64,000 nt of DNA from Bremerella sp. P1 (GCF_028748185.1 NZ_CP118164.1:5357814-5421813); one strand, 5' to 3'; positions 45,678 through 55,666 are shown, counted from the stretch's first letter. A program made the numbers and translations. The notes: generated from the letters alone by a model not told the origin.

Positions 45678-47972
45678 TTACCATCTCCCCATCACAACTT
45701 CGATGCTCTTTTCGCCTGTCCGAGTCTTCATCCCGAGGGGGGACTCCGGGAAGTGCTCGACGATGGCGATGTAGCTTCGTGGTCCCAACGCTTGGAAAGA
45801 TCGGGCAAACTGGTTTTGAAGTTCCCGTTCCATCAAAGCTTGATTGAACGAGGGCTCCATTTGATAAATCTCCGGCATGTTCGACGATTGAACGTAGTAG
45901 TTGGTTCTTCGAGAAGAACTGCGTACGTAGGCGCGACGTTGGAATCCTTCGGGGATCGCTAGATTCTTGCTTTGGATCATGGCGCGAAATTCGGTGATCT
46001 CGTCCGAATTGGCAAGGGACAACGGCTTCTCTGCATCGGGGTTGATGTCCTTGCCGAAGTGTTGAATGCCCTTTTCATCGAGAAGAAGTAACCGGGTGAT
46101 CTTGCTTCCAAGCTCATTCTTGACCGAAAGCTTGTCTGCCTGCGTGTTAACTTTTAGGCGAAGCTCTGTTTGGAAGGGACGAATCGTCAGAAACTGCTGG
46201 GTGACTCGTGAACGAAAATAACCACCTTGCAGAACCTGATCTTCACCCCAGGTCATGCGTTTCTGGCCGGTATGTTCGGTCAAGGGATACTGTTCGTACT
46301 CGTACACGGCAGCATCTGCGGGATACGTCAGGCCCGAGGTGCTTGCCAGGCCAGCGTAGTATGCCTGACGACTCCAGCTGGCTCCGTGTCCCGTGGTTTG
46401 ATCCAACAAGGTGACTGTGCGAATACGTGACTTCGTACTCAGTCCATCCGATAGAACCGCATATGACATGAGTACGAACGTGACCATCAATGCTCCCAGA
46501 GGGACCGTCACGATCAGAAAGTTAAGCCGTCCGATCGACCGCAGCACGAAATAATTGACCGGACCGATCAAGATCACAAACAGCGTGATTAGCAGTTCGA
46601 ACGTGGTTACTGGGGCGACACCGACGCCGGGAATGAGAAACTCCCAAAAGCCAAGATTCTCGCGCAGTCGTGACATGCCGTGCCGTTGGAACCACGCCAG
46701 CCGATCTCCCTCGATCATGGCAAAAATACGTTCCCAGGTTCCGGCCGTTCCCGGAAACGGATCTTCTTCAACGGCGACGATCTTGCCGAAGCCTTCCCGG
46801 CGAACCGAGAGTTGAAACGGAGGACCTGCGTCGGTCCCTTTGCCATTGCGACGCTCGTCGGTCTCGACCAATTTCCCTTTACGAACAGCCAGGGGAACGT
46901 AGTTTCCGGGGTTTGAGGTGGCAAATCGATTACGAGGATTTCGCAATTTGTCGAAGATTCCTAGCTCACCTAGGTTGGTCAAGTTAGACGAAACCTGCAG
47001 CCAAGCGGGGGACTTGTCGTTGGCATCGGCAGTGAGAAGTTGGTCGATGGCGTCGGAACCATCTTTCTTAGCGTTCCAGATCAAGAGGTTGCCACCAGCA
47101 AGAAGCCATTGATGAAGAGCCGCAAACCGCTCGGGGAACTTAGCGTGCACGGTCTCCAGGTCTTCGCGCTCCAGCACAATCAAATCGGCGGAGGAAAGTC
47201 CCAGCCAGTTGTTGGGCATGTCGGATAGCGGAAGCAGGTCGGTTCGCGTCAGGAACGTAAGCGATGTAACGGCTTGATTGGGCGAGCCAGTCAGTTGCGA
47301 CTTAAGCTGCTGATTGATCGGCAGTGTCTGCTCATTGAAGAAGATGCGAAGATCGGGGATCTCGTCCACTTCTTCTCCGTTGTCTCGCCGATTGGCTTGG
47401 TCGAGAACCCAGCCTGCCCGGTCATTACGCTCTGGCGAGTTGCGGTGGAAAATGATGGTGGCGGGATACGCCTCGGTATAGTGTCCGTTGAAAACCATCG
47501 AGGCAATCGGAAGCGATGCGCTGGAAAGTTCCTTGAGCCGCCGGCCATCTTCCCGCGTGATGACCTCAAGGGAGTTCCAGATGAATTGCTGCGGTACCAG
47601 AATCGTGTGCGTTTCCGCCGTTTTCCCCTGAGAAAGCTTCATCTGTTGGGTAACGGCGGGAAATGGATTGCGGTTGTTGTAGTTGTAATACTGTGGTTGC
47701 AGGGTGATGTCCAGGCGTCGGTCCGCCGGAGCTGGCAAACCATTGGCCGTGGCAATGGTGACACGAACAGGCCGGTACCCGCTTCCATCGATCCAGCGAG
47801 TATCAATCTCGAGGTATAGCCCGCTAACCGGCTTGTCCGGCGGGAATGGCAGCTGAATTTCTTCTCCAGTTTCAGCTTGCACGCTGCCCTGGGTAGTCAA
47901 GCATACCAGCAGAAGAAGTACGCCCAGGCAGACCCGATGGATGAGATGAGCTGACGAAAAGTGAAAAGGCAT
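45678..47972 (-). CDS. large membrane protein partner of the ABC exporter
   Basis: A 764-residue protein with a signal peptide (about 1-33), a large extracytoplasmic region (35-450), two or three transmembrane helices at about 465-520 and another soluble domain to the end. Within the first soluble region, LSSADLIVLEREDLE and LHQWLLAGGNLLIWNA resemble the flavodoxin-like GATase/DUF4350 fold used as an auxiliary domain in GldG-type ABC systems. I do not recognise the rest. It is directly followed by the ATPase gene, so it probably works with the exporter. Confidence 0.78.
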   Translation of the reverse strand: MPFHFSSAHLIHRVCLGVLLLLVCLTTQGSVQAETGEEIQLPFPPDKPVSGLYLEIDTRWIDGSGYRPVRVTIATANGLPAPADRRLDITLQPQYYNYNNRNPFPAVTQQMKLSQGKTAETHTILVPQQFIWNSLEVITREDGRRLKELSSASLPIASMVFNGHYTEAYPATIIFHRNSPERNDRAGWVLDQANRRDNGEEVDEIPDLRIFFNEQTLPINQQLKSQLTGSPNQAVTSLTFLTRTDLLPLSDMPNNWLGLSSADLIVLEREDLETVHAKFPERFAALHQWLLAGGNLLIWNAKKDGSDAIDQLLTADANDKSPAWLQVSSNLTNLGELGIFDKLRNPRNRFATSNPGNYVPLAVRKGKLVETDERRNGKGTDAGPPFQLSVRREGFGKIVAVEEDPFPGTAGTWERIFAMIEGDRLAWFQRHGMSRLRENLGFWEFLIPGVGVAPVTTFELLITLFVILIGPVNYFVLRSIGRLNFLIVTVPLGALMVTFVLMSYAVLSDGLSTKSRIRTVTLLDQTTGHGASWSRQAYYAGLASTSGLTYPADAAVYEYEQYPLTEHTGQKRMTWGEDQVLQGGYFRSRVTQQFLTIRPFQTELRLKVNTQADKLSVKNELGSKITRLLLLDEKGIQHFGKDINPDAEKPLSLANSDEITEFRAMIQSKNLAIPEGFQRRAYVRSSSRRTNYYVQSSNMPEIYQMEPSFNQALMERELQNQFARSFQALGPRSYIAIVEHFPESPLGMKTRTGEKSIEVVMGRW

Positions 47973-48010
47973 AGGGTGGGGTATCCCGAGCGGTGATTGG
48001 CTGATCTCGA

Positions 48011-48298
48011 CTATTCACTTTCGACATTCTTAGGGGGAATTATCTGGGGAGCCGGCACGTCGGTCGCGAAGGGGGACTGCCCCTTCTCAGGCGTTAACGT
48101 CTGAGCAAGCACCATGAAGGCATAGCCGAGCAGGCCAAACATCATATGAATCGCGACCCATAGCATGGCCGCGAAAACAACCAGGGAGACTGCCTTGGCC
48201 CAGTCGGCACCCATAAATGCCTGACGTACCGTCAGAGAGGCGACGGCTGCGAGGGTAATCAGCAGAAACAGTTTGGCAATCGAAAAGCGCTGGATCAT
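48011..48298 (-). CDS. small two-helix membrane protein
   Basis: A 95-residue protein with two transmembrane segments (about 8-25 and 36-62) and a Pro-rich cytoplasmic or periplasmic tail. Its start, MIQRFSIAKLFLLITLAAVAS, follows a short-membrane-protein style frequent in planctomycetes. It lies 38 bp upstream of the 764-residue gene on the same strand, so co-transcription is likely. Function unknown. Confidence 0.7.
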   Translation of the reverse strand: MIQRFSIAKLFLLITLAAVASLTVRQAFMGADWAKAVSLVVFAAMLWVAIHMMFGLLGYAFMVLAQTLTPEKGQSPFATDVPAPQIIPPKNVESE

Positions 48299-48476
48299 GC
48301 CCTTATTGTCTCCGTGGGGGAATGGTTTGCAAGCGATTTGCCATTACTCCCTTCGTCCTTATTTCGCGAATCTTGCGCTGTAAGCGGCTAAAGTTTTCAG
48401 AACTTTTATCGGGGTAGAAATACCTGGCCCCAAGTCGATAATTGAAGGGACAAGCACACCATCGATAGGCAACGCT

Positions 48477-48872
48477 ATGGACGAGCAATCTCGAGAATAC
48501 TTCGACATTCACCTGGAATCAGTTCTTGCGAACCTGCCAGAGACGATCGCGACGCTGCTAAACAAGGTGCCCATGATTGTCGAAGACTATCCGTCGGATG
48601 CTCTGGTGCGGCAATTGGGCCTGCATAGCCGACGTCAACTGTGCGGTCTGTATACGGGGATTCCGCTAACCAGTCGATCAATTGAGGGTCCGCCGGTTCC
48701 ATCGGACGCAATTCAGATCTTTCGCGAAGGGATTCTGTCGCAAACCCGCTATGTGAACGGGCAGATCTCAGCCGTAGGGCTCCGCGAACAAATTCGGATA
48801 ACCATTCTGCATGAACTGGGACATCATTTCGGCATGACTGAAGAAGACCTGGATGAACTAGGCTACGGCTAG
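48477..48872 (+). CDS. minimal zincin-like metallopeptidase (zincin type 1 family)
   Basis: A 131-residue cytoplasmic protein ending with HELGHHFGMTEEDLDELGY. It carries the zinc-binding HExxH at 112-116 and the extended motif that defines the minimal zincin family (HExxHHFG followed by an acidic helix). ALVRQLGLHSRRQLCGLYTG is the family's central segment. It has no signal peptide. Peptidase activity is inferred from the motif. It is divergent from the 95-residue membrane protein and precedes nadE by 110 bp. Confidence 0.9.
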   Translation: MDEQSREYFDIHLESVLANLPETIATLLNKVPMIVEDYPSDALVRQLGLHSRRQLCGLYTGIPLTSRSIEGPPVPSDAIQIFREGILSQTRYVNGQISAVGLREQIRITILHELGHHFGMTEEDLDELGYG

Positions 48873-48920
48873 CGCGAGTGATCCTTTTCCGTGTGTTGGT
48901 GTCCCAGTGTTGACCGATAG

Positions 48921-48941
48921 ACCCAATGCATTGCATCGGGT
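48921..48941 (+). other. short hairpin between the zincin gene and nadE
   Basis: ACCCAATGC and GCATCGGGT form an 8 of 9 bp stem with a 3-base loop. The following bases (AGTTTGATGG) are too T-poor for a canonical terminator. It could be an operator or a weak terminator, or chance. Confidence 0.4.
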
Positions 48942-48982
48942 AGTTTGATGGAGGGTAGACCAAACATCGGGGGGCCATCATC

Positions 48983-50995
48983 GTGCTAAACATCAAAGTC
49001 GCAGCCGCAGTTCTCAATCAAACGCCATTGGATTGGGAAGGGAACGCCAGGAACATTCTTCAGGCCCTGGAAAAGGCCAAAGCGGAAGGCGCCTCGGTCG
49101 TCTGTCTGCCGGAACTCTGCATTACCGGTTATGGCTGCGAAGACGCATTTCTGTCGGCCGGCATGCGACGTATGGCCTGGGAGAAGTTGCAAGAGCTGGT
49201 GCCTGCTACCGAAGGTCTTGTGGCGTGCTTTGGGCTACCGATCTCTTACCGCGGGCTGGTCTTCAACGTCGCGGCAATTGCAGCCAATGGGCGGCTGCTT
49301 GGAATGGTGCCCAAGAAGAACTTGGCCGGCGATGGCATCCACTACGAACCTCGCTGGTTTAAACCGTGGCCGACGGGTAAGCGGTCGTTCTACGAAGAAG
49401 GGGAGCAGAAGATCCCGCTGGGCGACCTTGCCTTCAATTTCGATGGCGTGATGATGGGCCTGGAAATCTGCGAGGATGCCTGGGTCGCTAGTCGGCCAGG
49501 TGGTCGCTTAGCTGAACTAGGTGTCGACCTCATCTTGAATCCGAGTGCCAGCCATTTTGCGTTTGACAAACAAGAGGTGCGGCGACGTTTTGTGTTGGAA
49601 GGATCGCGTGCTTTTCACTCGGCCTACGTCTATGCCAACCTGCTGGGGAATGAATCGGGACGAGCGATCTACGACGGAGGCGGGATGGTCGCTTCCTGCG
49701 GGCGACTACTTGCCGAAGCGCCTCGCTTTAGCTTTCAAGACGCAGTGGTGACGACGGCGGTTGTCGATATCGACGTGAATCGGATGAACCGTGCTAAGAG
49801 CGATGCGTTTGTCTTAAACTTCGACGCGGCCAGAGATCAGGTTGTCGAGTCTGACTTCGCGTTGCCTCACTGCGATCCGGAAGTTCGTCCTGTCACGCTG
49901 GATACATGGGAGACTTCTGACTACCTGAAGGAGGAAGAGTTCACCCGGGCGGTCACGCTTGGGCTGTTCGACTACCTTCGCAAGAGCCGCTCGCACGGCT
50001 TTGTGGTTTCCCTTTCCGGTGGTGCCGACTCGGCTGCAGTGACGACGCTGTGTGCCTACATGGTTCAATTCGCCTTAAAAGACCTCGGCGTCGAGCGGTT
50101 TGTCAAAAAGCTGCATTATATCGGCGGACTCGAAGGCGTTATGGATGCCAGCGAGGTCAATCAAACGCTGCTCACGTGTGTCTACCAGGCCACACGCAAC
50201 AGCGGTGAGGTCACGTTCAATGCGGCTAAGGAAGTCGCGGAAACGATTGGTGCCAATTTCCACCGGATCGACGTCGACGATCTTGTTCAGCGTTATGTTG
50301 AGCTTGGCGAGGAAGTGATCGGGCGGCCGCTCACCTGGGAGCAAGACGACATCGCTCTGCAGAACATTCAAGCACGAACTCGTGCTCCGAGTATCTGGCT
50401 GGTAGCCAACCTGAAGAACGCTCTGTTGCTCTCGACAAGTAATCGTTCGGAGGCGGCCGTGGGATATGCGACCATGGATGGCGATACGAGCGGAGGACTC
50501 TGTCCCATATCGGGCATCGACAAGGCGTTTCTACGTGAGTGGCTGATCTGGATGGAAGGGGAGGGGCCTGCCGGTGTGGGCTGCCTGTCGGCATTGGAAT
50601 TGATCAACGTGCAGCAGCCAACCGCCGAGCTTCGTCCGGCGGATCAGAAACAAACCGATGAAGAAGATCTGATGCCGTACACGGTGCTCGATACGATCGA
50701 ACGCCTGGCAATTCGTGACAAGCAGACGGCGATCGAAGTATTCTCGCAGCTCAGACAACGCTACCCGGTTTACACCTTGCGAGAGCTAGGCGGCTTCATT
50801 CAACGCTTCTTCCAGCTCTGGAGCCGCAATCAATGGAAGCGGGAACGGTACGCTCCTGGTTTTCATCTGGATGACGAGAACCTTGATCCGAAGACGTGGT
50901 GCCGATTCCCGATTTTATCCGGCGGATTCCGCGTCGAGCTCCAAATCATGTGGGACCATATCAACGAGCTTGAGCCGGAAGAGTCTGAGAGCTGA
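48983..50995 (+). CDS. nadE: glutamine-dependent NAD+ synthetase
   Basis: It makes NAD from nicotinic acid adenine dinucleotide, using glutamine as nitrogen source and ATP. The 670-residue product has an N-terminal nitrilase-type glutaminase domain (1-290) with catalytic Glu44 (PELCITGY), Lys111 or Lys112 (VPKKNLAG) and Cys163 (LEICEDAW). The C-terminal synthetase domain has the ATP-binding loop SGGADS (345-350), then STSNRSEAAVGYATMDGDTSGG. Both active sites are complete. The start is a GTG with a GGGGGG run upstream. No other NAD gene is adjacent. Confidence 0.97.
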   Translation: MLNIKVAAAVLNQTPLDWEGNARNILQALEKAKAEGASVVCLPELCITGYGCEDAFLSAGMRRMAWEKLQELVPATEGLVACFGLPISYRGLVFNVAAIAANGRLLGMVPKKNLAGDGIHYEPRWFKPWPTGKRSFYEEGEQKIPLGDLAFNFDGVMMGLEICEDAWVASRPGGRLAELGVDLILNPSASHFAFDKQEVRRRFVLEGSRAFHSAYVYANLLGNESGRAIYDGGGMVASCGRLLAEAPRFSFQDAVVTTAVVDIDVNRMNRAKSDAFVLNFDAARDQVVESDFALPHCDPEVRPVTLDTWETSDYLKEEEFTRAVTLGLFDYLRKSRSHGFVVSLSGGADSAAVTTLCAYMVQFALKDLGVERFVKKLHYIGGLEGVMDASEVNQTLLTCVYQATRNSGEVTFNAAKEVAETIGANFHRIDVDDLVQRYVELGEEVIGRPLTWEQDDIALQNIQARTRAPSIWLVANLKNALLLSTSNRSEAAVGYATMDGDTSGGLCPISGIDKAFLREWLIWMEGEGPAGVGCLSALELINVQQPTAELRPADQKQTDEEDLMPYTVLDTIERLAIRDKQTAIEVFSQLRQRYPVYTLRELGGFIQRFFQLWSRNQWKRERYAPGFHLDDENLDPKTWCRFPILSGGFRVELQIMWDHINELEPEESES

Positions 50996-51001
50996 TCAAG
51001 T

Positions 51002-53821
51002 TTAGAACTGCTTCCCGCCCGCGGCTGGCTTGGGTAGTGGCGCTGGCGGCGGAATCGGTTCGGGAAGCTCTTCCGCCTTCGGTGTGATCGAAGGTGGACT
51101 CTTCGGCTTTTCTTCGGTTTCCTTCTTCTTCGAACCGCCAAATGCGCCGCCCAGATCGAACAGGTTGAAGCCTGGCAGTTTCAGACCCTGCTGAGGCTTT
51201 TCGTTCTGCATGTCGATCTGAGCATGAAACTCGATCAGGTTTTCGTCGACGTTTAGCCTGGCCTCGAGTCCACGGAACCATTCCATCACGTTGGCTTGGA
51301 AGTCTTTTCCATCTTGGTTCCAAGCGGTCGATACCCATCGCCCGACACCGGCATCATCCACCTCGTAAATGAACTCCCCGCCAAGCGGGTCGATGAATTC
51401 GAGATTCAGGAGTTGATCGGCGAAGGCCTTGGCTTCGTTCTCAGGCAAGCCGAATTGATTGGTGACCTCCTGAAAGAATGCCGCATTGGCAAGGCTTCCC
51501 CGCTTGGCAACCGATTGAGCTAACCCATTAGCAAGCGGTGTAATCTGCGCGTTGGAAATGTCTCCGACATGAATGCGTACCTGGGCGGGGTGCGAGTCTT
51601 CCACAATCGCGAGGTTGGGCGTGACGTCGGCCAGGATCTCAGGATGAAAAGACAGCGTCGAAAAGCCGTTGTACTCGCGACGCAGAAGACCAAACGGTAG
51701 CTGGGAATAGCCGTAGATATCAGGAGCCGCCGCGGGGCCGATGAACGGAATCTGATCGATCAACCCCGGCTTCGGAAACGCCGTCAGATAACCTGGCGTC
51801 GCTTGTATCATTCGTAGTGTGTTGAAGAATCCTTGGTTGGCGAATTGCTCCAGTGGGAACGGCAGATCCTGAACGGCAACCGCATAATGCGTGGCACCAC
51901 CACTAAAGCGTCCATCCAACACTGCTTGGAAGGCGACAACGTCTTGAGGAGTCGTCGCGATATGGGTTGGCAGCGGTGGACCAAGGAAGGAGAGGAACTG
52001 GTTGTAATTCGAACGTTGAAACGGTGAAACACGAGCATCGATCGCAATACGTTCCAGGCCTTCGTCATTCAGCTTGAAGCGGTTGATTCCGACGAGGATC
52101 GGATTCATCTGCCGCCACTCGGTCATGTGGAATTGGCGCAGTCGATTGAAGTCAGTTGTTTCCTGCGGGGTCATACCGATGATATCCATGTCAGGAATCG
52201 GCACAAAATGGCCACGACCACCACGAATCGAATCTCCCAGCGTGTCATTGGAAATAATTGTGTGGCTTCCATCGGAACGCTTGCCAAAGTTGGGAGGCAG
52301 GAAGCCGGCGGCGATCAGACCTTCGACCGAGGTGTCGTCATAGCCTTCGTTTGTCGCTGCCGCGGTGGCCATCTGCTGTAGTTCCATCTCGATGACGCTT
52401 TGCAGTCGGCGACGAATTTCGACTCGGTATTGTGGCGAGTACAAGCCTCGGAAGAACTGCGACGAGAGATAAACGAAGACCGTATCGTCTCGGCTGACCG
52501 GCATCAGCCCGCGGGCATAGCGGAACTCACGCGAATTAGCCAGGCTGGTCGACGTGTTCTCCAGCGTAAGAAATCGCTCGATGATCGCCTTCGAGGTCGT
52601 CACCAGGTGGAAGTCGCCGCGAGTGACGTAGAACGACCGGAGCGTATTGTCAGGCGTCGAAAGATACGAGACCTCTCGACCGGCAATCTGAACCGTTTCC
52701 AGTGTGGCGCCTTCGCGCTGGTACTTCTTCAGGGCGTCTTGGCGATTCTTATTAATATCGTTGGCCAGCAGCGGGCTCTGCTTAGCATGAAACAGCATGC
52801 CCAACGCCGCACCTTCGCGGGTGTACGTATCGCGACCAATCAGGGCCACGTCCTGCACGACCTTATCGCCGAAGATCTCGGCGAGTTCTGATTGCTTCAG
52901 GGCTAATTGCCGCTGAACGACCTCATTCAGGTGAAACGCAACTCGGCGATTGGAAATCATCCGCGATAGGTCACCGCCGTTGCGCTCAAGTAGTTTGTTG
53001 AGCCACAGGTAATTGTTGAGCGAACCGAATCGAACGTAGAAGCATTCCTCGGGAACATAGTGAGCCATCGGCTCGATCTCGACATCCGCCTTGGGCTGCG
53101 GAGTTGCGAGAGGGTCCCATTGAATCGGTCGCACAACCGGCCCCAACTCGCCTTGAGGAGCTAGTTCGTTGTTCATGATCGCCTTGAGCATGGCGTCGTG
53201 AACTTTCTCGGTGCCCATCAACAGGCTCAGCGATTGGCTTGGCTCAAGTGCCGAGCGATCCTGGAGCGATCGTTCGCTTAACGGCGGCGGAGCCAGGCGA
53301 AGACGATCGGACAACATCATCGAAAGATAGGTCTCCAGCACCGGAGAGTGATCGCTCGAATCGGTTCGTTGGCGGGCGACTTCGTTGTAGGTCCTCCACC
53401 ACTGATTCGTCATGCTCCGGTGAGGCCCATCGCGATAGGGACGGGGAGTGACTTGAAACTTTTGTGGTGTGGGTGTTTCGACAGTAACTTCCAGAGGCGA
53501 ATTTCCTCGAAAGAGAAAATAGACCTCAAGCTCTTGCGGCGGTGTGACCGTATCGGCACCCAACAGCGACTGGAGCAGCGGAAGAAAGCGACGCGGTTTG
53601 AAGACGGGGTAGAAAATACGTCCATGTGGGTCAGAGATCGAAAACGCCTCGCTATCGACCGGGTCCCCGAAATCGGCCCGCTGAAACGGGACCACCATTC
53701 GGGCAACACCCCAGGGCTCGCCGGCGATGGCGGAAACTTGTTGCGCAAAGCTGTTCTGGGTAAGAACAGCCATCAGCAGAAGCGTTCCGCAAATTACGAT
53801 CCGTCGGTTCAAGCAAGCCAT
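51002..53821 (-). CDS. large secreted protein of unknown function
   Basis: A 939-residue exported protein with a signal peptide ending near SFAQQ. I recognise no catalytic or family motif. Visible features are a long mixed alpha/beta body (containing HYVPEECFYVRFGSLNNYLWLNK, which resembles the start of many planctomycete DUF3352-like repeats) and a Pro/Lys-rich C-terminal tail after about 900. The ATG at 53821 has GGAG 8 bases upstream. A TTG at 53836 extends the frame. Its stop is 6 bp from the end of nadE in convergent orientation. It is probably an envelope protein. Confidence 0.75.
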   Translation of the reverse strand: MACLNRRIVICGTLLLMAVLTQNSFAQQVSAIAGEPWGVARMVVPFQRADFGDPVDSEAFSISDPHGRIFYPVFKPRRFLPLLQSLLGADTVTPPQELEVYFLFRGNSPLEVTVETPTPQKFQVTPRPYRDGPHRSMTNQWWRTYNEVARQRTDSSDHSPVLETYLSMMLSDRLRLAPPPLSERSLQDRSALEPSQSLSLLMGTEKVHDAMLKAIMNNELAPQGELGPVVRPIQWDPLATPQPKADVEIEPMAHYVPEECFYVRFGSLNNYLWLNKLLERNGGDLSRMISNRRVAFHLNEVVQRQLALKQSELAEIFGDKVVQDVALIGRDTYTREGAALGMLFHAKQSPLLANDINKNRQDALKKYQREGATLETVQIAGREVSYLSTPDNTLRSFYVTRGDFHLVTTSKAIIERFLTLENTSTSLANSREFRYARGLMPVSRDDTVFVYLSSQFFRGLYSPQYRVEIRRRLQSVIEMELQQMATAAATNEGYDDTSVEGLIAAGFLPPNFGKRSDGSHTIISNDTLGDSIRGGRGHFVPIPDMDIIGMTPQETTDFNRLRQFHMTEWRQMNPILVGINRFKLNDEGLERIAIDARVSPFQRSNYNQFLSFLGPPLPTHIATTPQDVVAFQAVLDGRFSGGATHYAVAVQDLPFPLEQFANQGFFNTLRMIQATPGYLTAFPKPGLIDQIPFIGPAAAPDIYGYSQLPFGLLRREYNGFSTLSFHPEILADVTPNLAIVEDSHPAQVRIHVGDISNAQITPLANGLAQSVAKRGSLANAAFFQEVTNQFGLPENEAKAFADQLLNLEFIDPLGGEFIYEVDDAGVGRWVSTAWNQDGKDFQANVMEWFRGLEARLNVDENLIEFHAQIDMQNEKPQQGLKLPGFNLFDLGGAFGGSKKKETEEKPKSPPSITPKAEELPEPIPPPAPLPKPAAGGKQF

Positions 53822-53903
53822 CGAAGGGTTCTCCAAATCTTGAATTTCTCAGTCAGTCCATGGTTTGCCCATTGCACAAACCTGTCAAGAGAAAGTCGCG
53901 CGG

Positions 53904-54419
53904 CTACTTCAGCCGTTTTAGGCCGAGTTGGTCTCGCTCACGGTTTAGCAGCGCGAATGCTGCCGACTCGTTTTTGAGCAGTTTCACCAACTGATTGGTC
54001 GAGCAGCCCAGTTGTGTGGCGGCTGCGGAAGCGTCCCAACCTTCGGCCTGTAATACAGTTATGGCCTCTGCCAGCAATGCTGGGAAGTCGTCATGGGTAG
54101 GATTGATCGAGACTTTTCCACTACGCAGCCGCGATCGCCAAAGTTCGCTGGGCGTTGTGGACAGATGGATTTCGTCAATCACGTGAATCGCCAGCTTGAT
54201 TCGTAGGCGAAAGATGGCAACCTGGCGGTTGGCTTCCTGGCTACGGCGTTCGTTCCCTTCGCCAGATTGACCCGTGACGGGATCGTGAACGATGACCGCC
54301 GTTTCAACCTTGTTGCGATGCTGCCCTCCAGGGCCGCCACGACGAAGTCGCTTGATTTCGCATCGCTTCAAAAGCTGCTCGACCGGCCAGGCAGCCGGAT
54401 GATCGATTCCTCTGAGCAT
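53904..54419 (-). CDS. peptide chain release factor-like GGQ protein
   Basis: A 171-residue protein with the peptidyl-tRNA hydrolysing motif GGPGGQHRNKVETAV (GGQ at 31-33) of class-I release factor domain 3. It has no codon-recognition domains. Like ArfB/YaeJ it could rescue stalled ribosomes, but its C-terminus (DASAAATQLGCSTNQLVKLL, a helix-turn-helix-looking segment) differs from ArfB's basic tail. This family is often annotated as release-factor-like in planctomycetes. It lies 7 bp from the short-chain dehydrogenase gene on the same strand and is probably co-transcribed with it. Confidence 0.9.
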   Translation of the reverse strand: MLRGIDHPAAWPVEQLLKRCEIKRLRRGGPGGQHRNKVETAVIVHDPVTGQSGEGNERRSQEANRQVAIFRLRIKLAIHVIDEIHLSTTPSELWRSRLRSGKVSINPTHDDFPALLAEAITVLQAEGWDASAAATQLGCSTNQLVKLLKNESAAFALLNRERDQLGLKRLK

Positions 54420-54426
54420 GCCGTCG

Positions 54427-55113
54427 CTACTTTACAATGCTGATCGACTGGCCGTTTTCCTCTGCTCCCAGCGAGAGAATGAACGGTACCGCGTACGAGG
54501 CCCAGTCGTCAGGCTTCACCGCGCTGGAGGCCCCGTCGGCGAAGCACTTCTCCAACATCTCGGTGTGGATCATGCCGGGCCCCAGGGGAATCGCAGCCAT
54601 GCCTTCTGGCAGCTCTTGAGCCAGCGACTTAGTCATTCCTTCCACGGCATATTTCGTGGCGCAGTAAGGTCCGACCTCAGGCGATGTCGAGCGACCCCAG
54701 CCGGAACTGAAGTTGATGATCACGCCTTCGCCCCGTTCGACCATCGCGGGCACGAACACTTTGATCACGTGAAAGACGCCCTGGATGTTGATGTCGATCA
54801 TCTGCGAAAACTCACCCACCGGGACTCGCCAGAGCGGATTGTTTTCATTGATAATGGCCGCGTTGTTGATCAACAAGTCTGGCACACCAAAGAACTCGTG
54901 AACAGCCTTGCCCCACTGTTTGACGTCATGCCAGTTGGTCACATCGACCACGTCAAACCGATGAGCGTCTCCGTACTGTTCGTGCAGCAGATCGATCCTA
55001 TCGGCCGATCGTCCGCAGCCTGCGACCTGGTGACCAGCGGCGATAAATCCATCGACCATGGCACGGCCAAGCCCCTTGGTGACGCCGGTAACGACAATTT
55101 TCCGGACGGACAT
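54427..55113 (-). CDS. short-chain dehydrogenase/reductase
   Basis: A 228-residue NAD(P)-dependent oxidoreductase. The cofactor motif TGVTKGLG is at 9-16, NNAA at 83-86, Ser136 or Ser137 and the catalytic pair Tyr150-x3-Lys154 (YCATK) are present. Length is typical of classical SDRs. The C-terminus keeps a short GMIHTEML segment. The substrate cannot be predicted. It is followed 7 bp later by the release-factor-like gene. Confidence 0.93.
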   Translation of the reverse strand: MSVRKIVVTGVTKGLGRAMVDGFIAAGHQVAGCGRSADRIDLLHEQYGDAHRFDVVDVTNWHDVKQWGKAVHEFFGVPDLLINNAAIINENNPLWRVPVGEFSQMIDINIQGVFHVIKVFVPAMVERGEGVIINFSSGWGRSTSPEVGPYCATKYAVEGMTKSLAQELPEGMAAIPLGPGMIHTEMLEKCFADGASSAVKPDDWASYAVPFILSLGAEENGQSISIVK

Positions 55114-55189
55114 GGTAGATTCCTCAAAGCGGATTCTCTAAACGTCGCACTGTGCGTCATTACAATGGCCCGGAGGAAAAGACGCAACC

Positions 55190-55666
55190 ATGGCAGCTGA
55201 AACCGTACGTTACGAACCGGATCTACCGTTTCCCCCGTACGCGTACGTTCCAGGCTTGTTTCCTCGGCCCGAAACGGCTTTTGGAGGAGATACGACCGGG
55301 CAATCGTTTCGGTACGGGGTCGATCTATTTAATCACGGTTTTTATTGGGAAGCCCATGAAGCGTGGGAGTCCGCATGGAACGTCTACGCCAGAGCGGGGG
55401 AGCCGGCCAAGCTGCTCAAAGGGCTCATTCATTTGACAGCCTGCGGTGTGAAGGCTCGGCAACACTCACTTCATGGAGTGGAAGTTCACGCGGGAAAAGC
55501 GATCGTGCTTTTAGAGAATGTCCGGGAAGACCTTGGCATCGCTTCGCTAAGGTCACTTACCGAGCAGGTGAAGAAAGTTCGGGAGACTCCCAGTCGTTTC
55601 CTAAGCGAATCTCAGGAGAACGTGGTTATCGTGTTCGACTTCCGTATCGAATTGTCGCGTGGCTAA
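55190..55666 (+). CDS. DUF309 family protein
   Basis: A 158-residue protein with the DUF309 signature FNHGFYWEAHEAWESAW followed by LLKGLIHLTACGVKARQ. DUF309 proteins are small helical proteins of unknown function, and the conserved His/Glu/Trp residues are all present. Its 3' end overlaps the convergent gene at 55663 by 4 bp. It is divergent from the SDR gene with a 76-bp gap. Confidence 0.87.
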   Translation: MAAETVRYEPDLPFPPYAYVPGLFPRPETAFGGDTTGQSFRYGVDLFNHGFYWEAHEAWESAWNVYARAGEPAKLLKGLIHLTACGVKARQHSLHGVEVHAGKAIVLLENVREDLGIASLRSLTEQVKKVRETPSRFLSESQENVVIVFDFRIELSRG

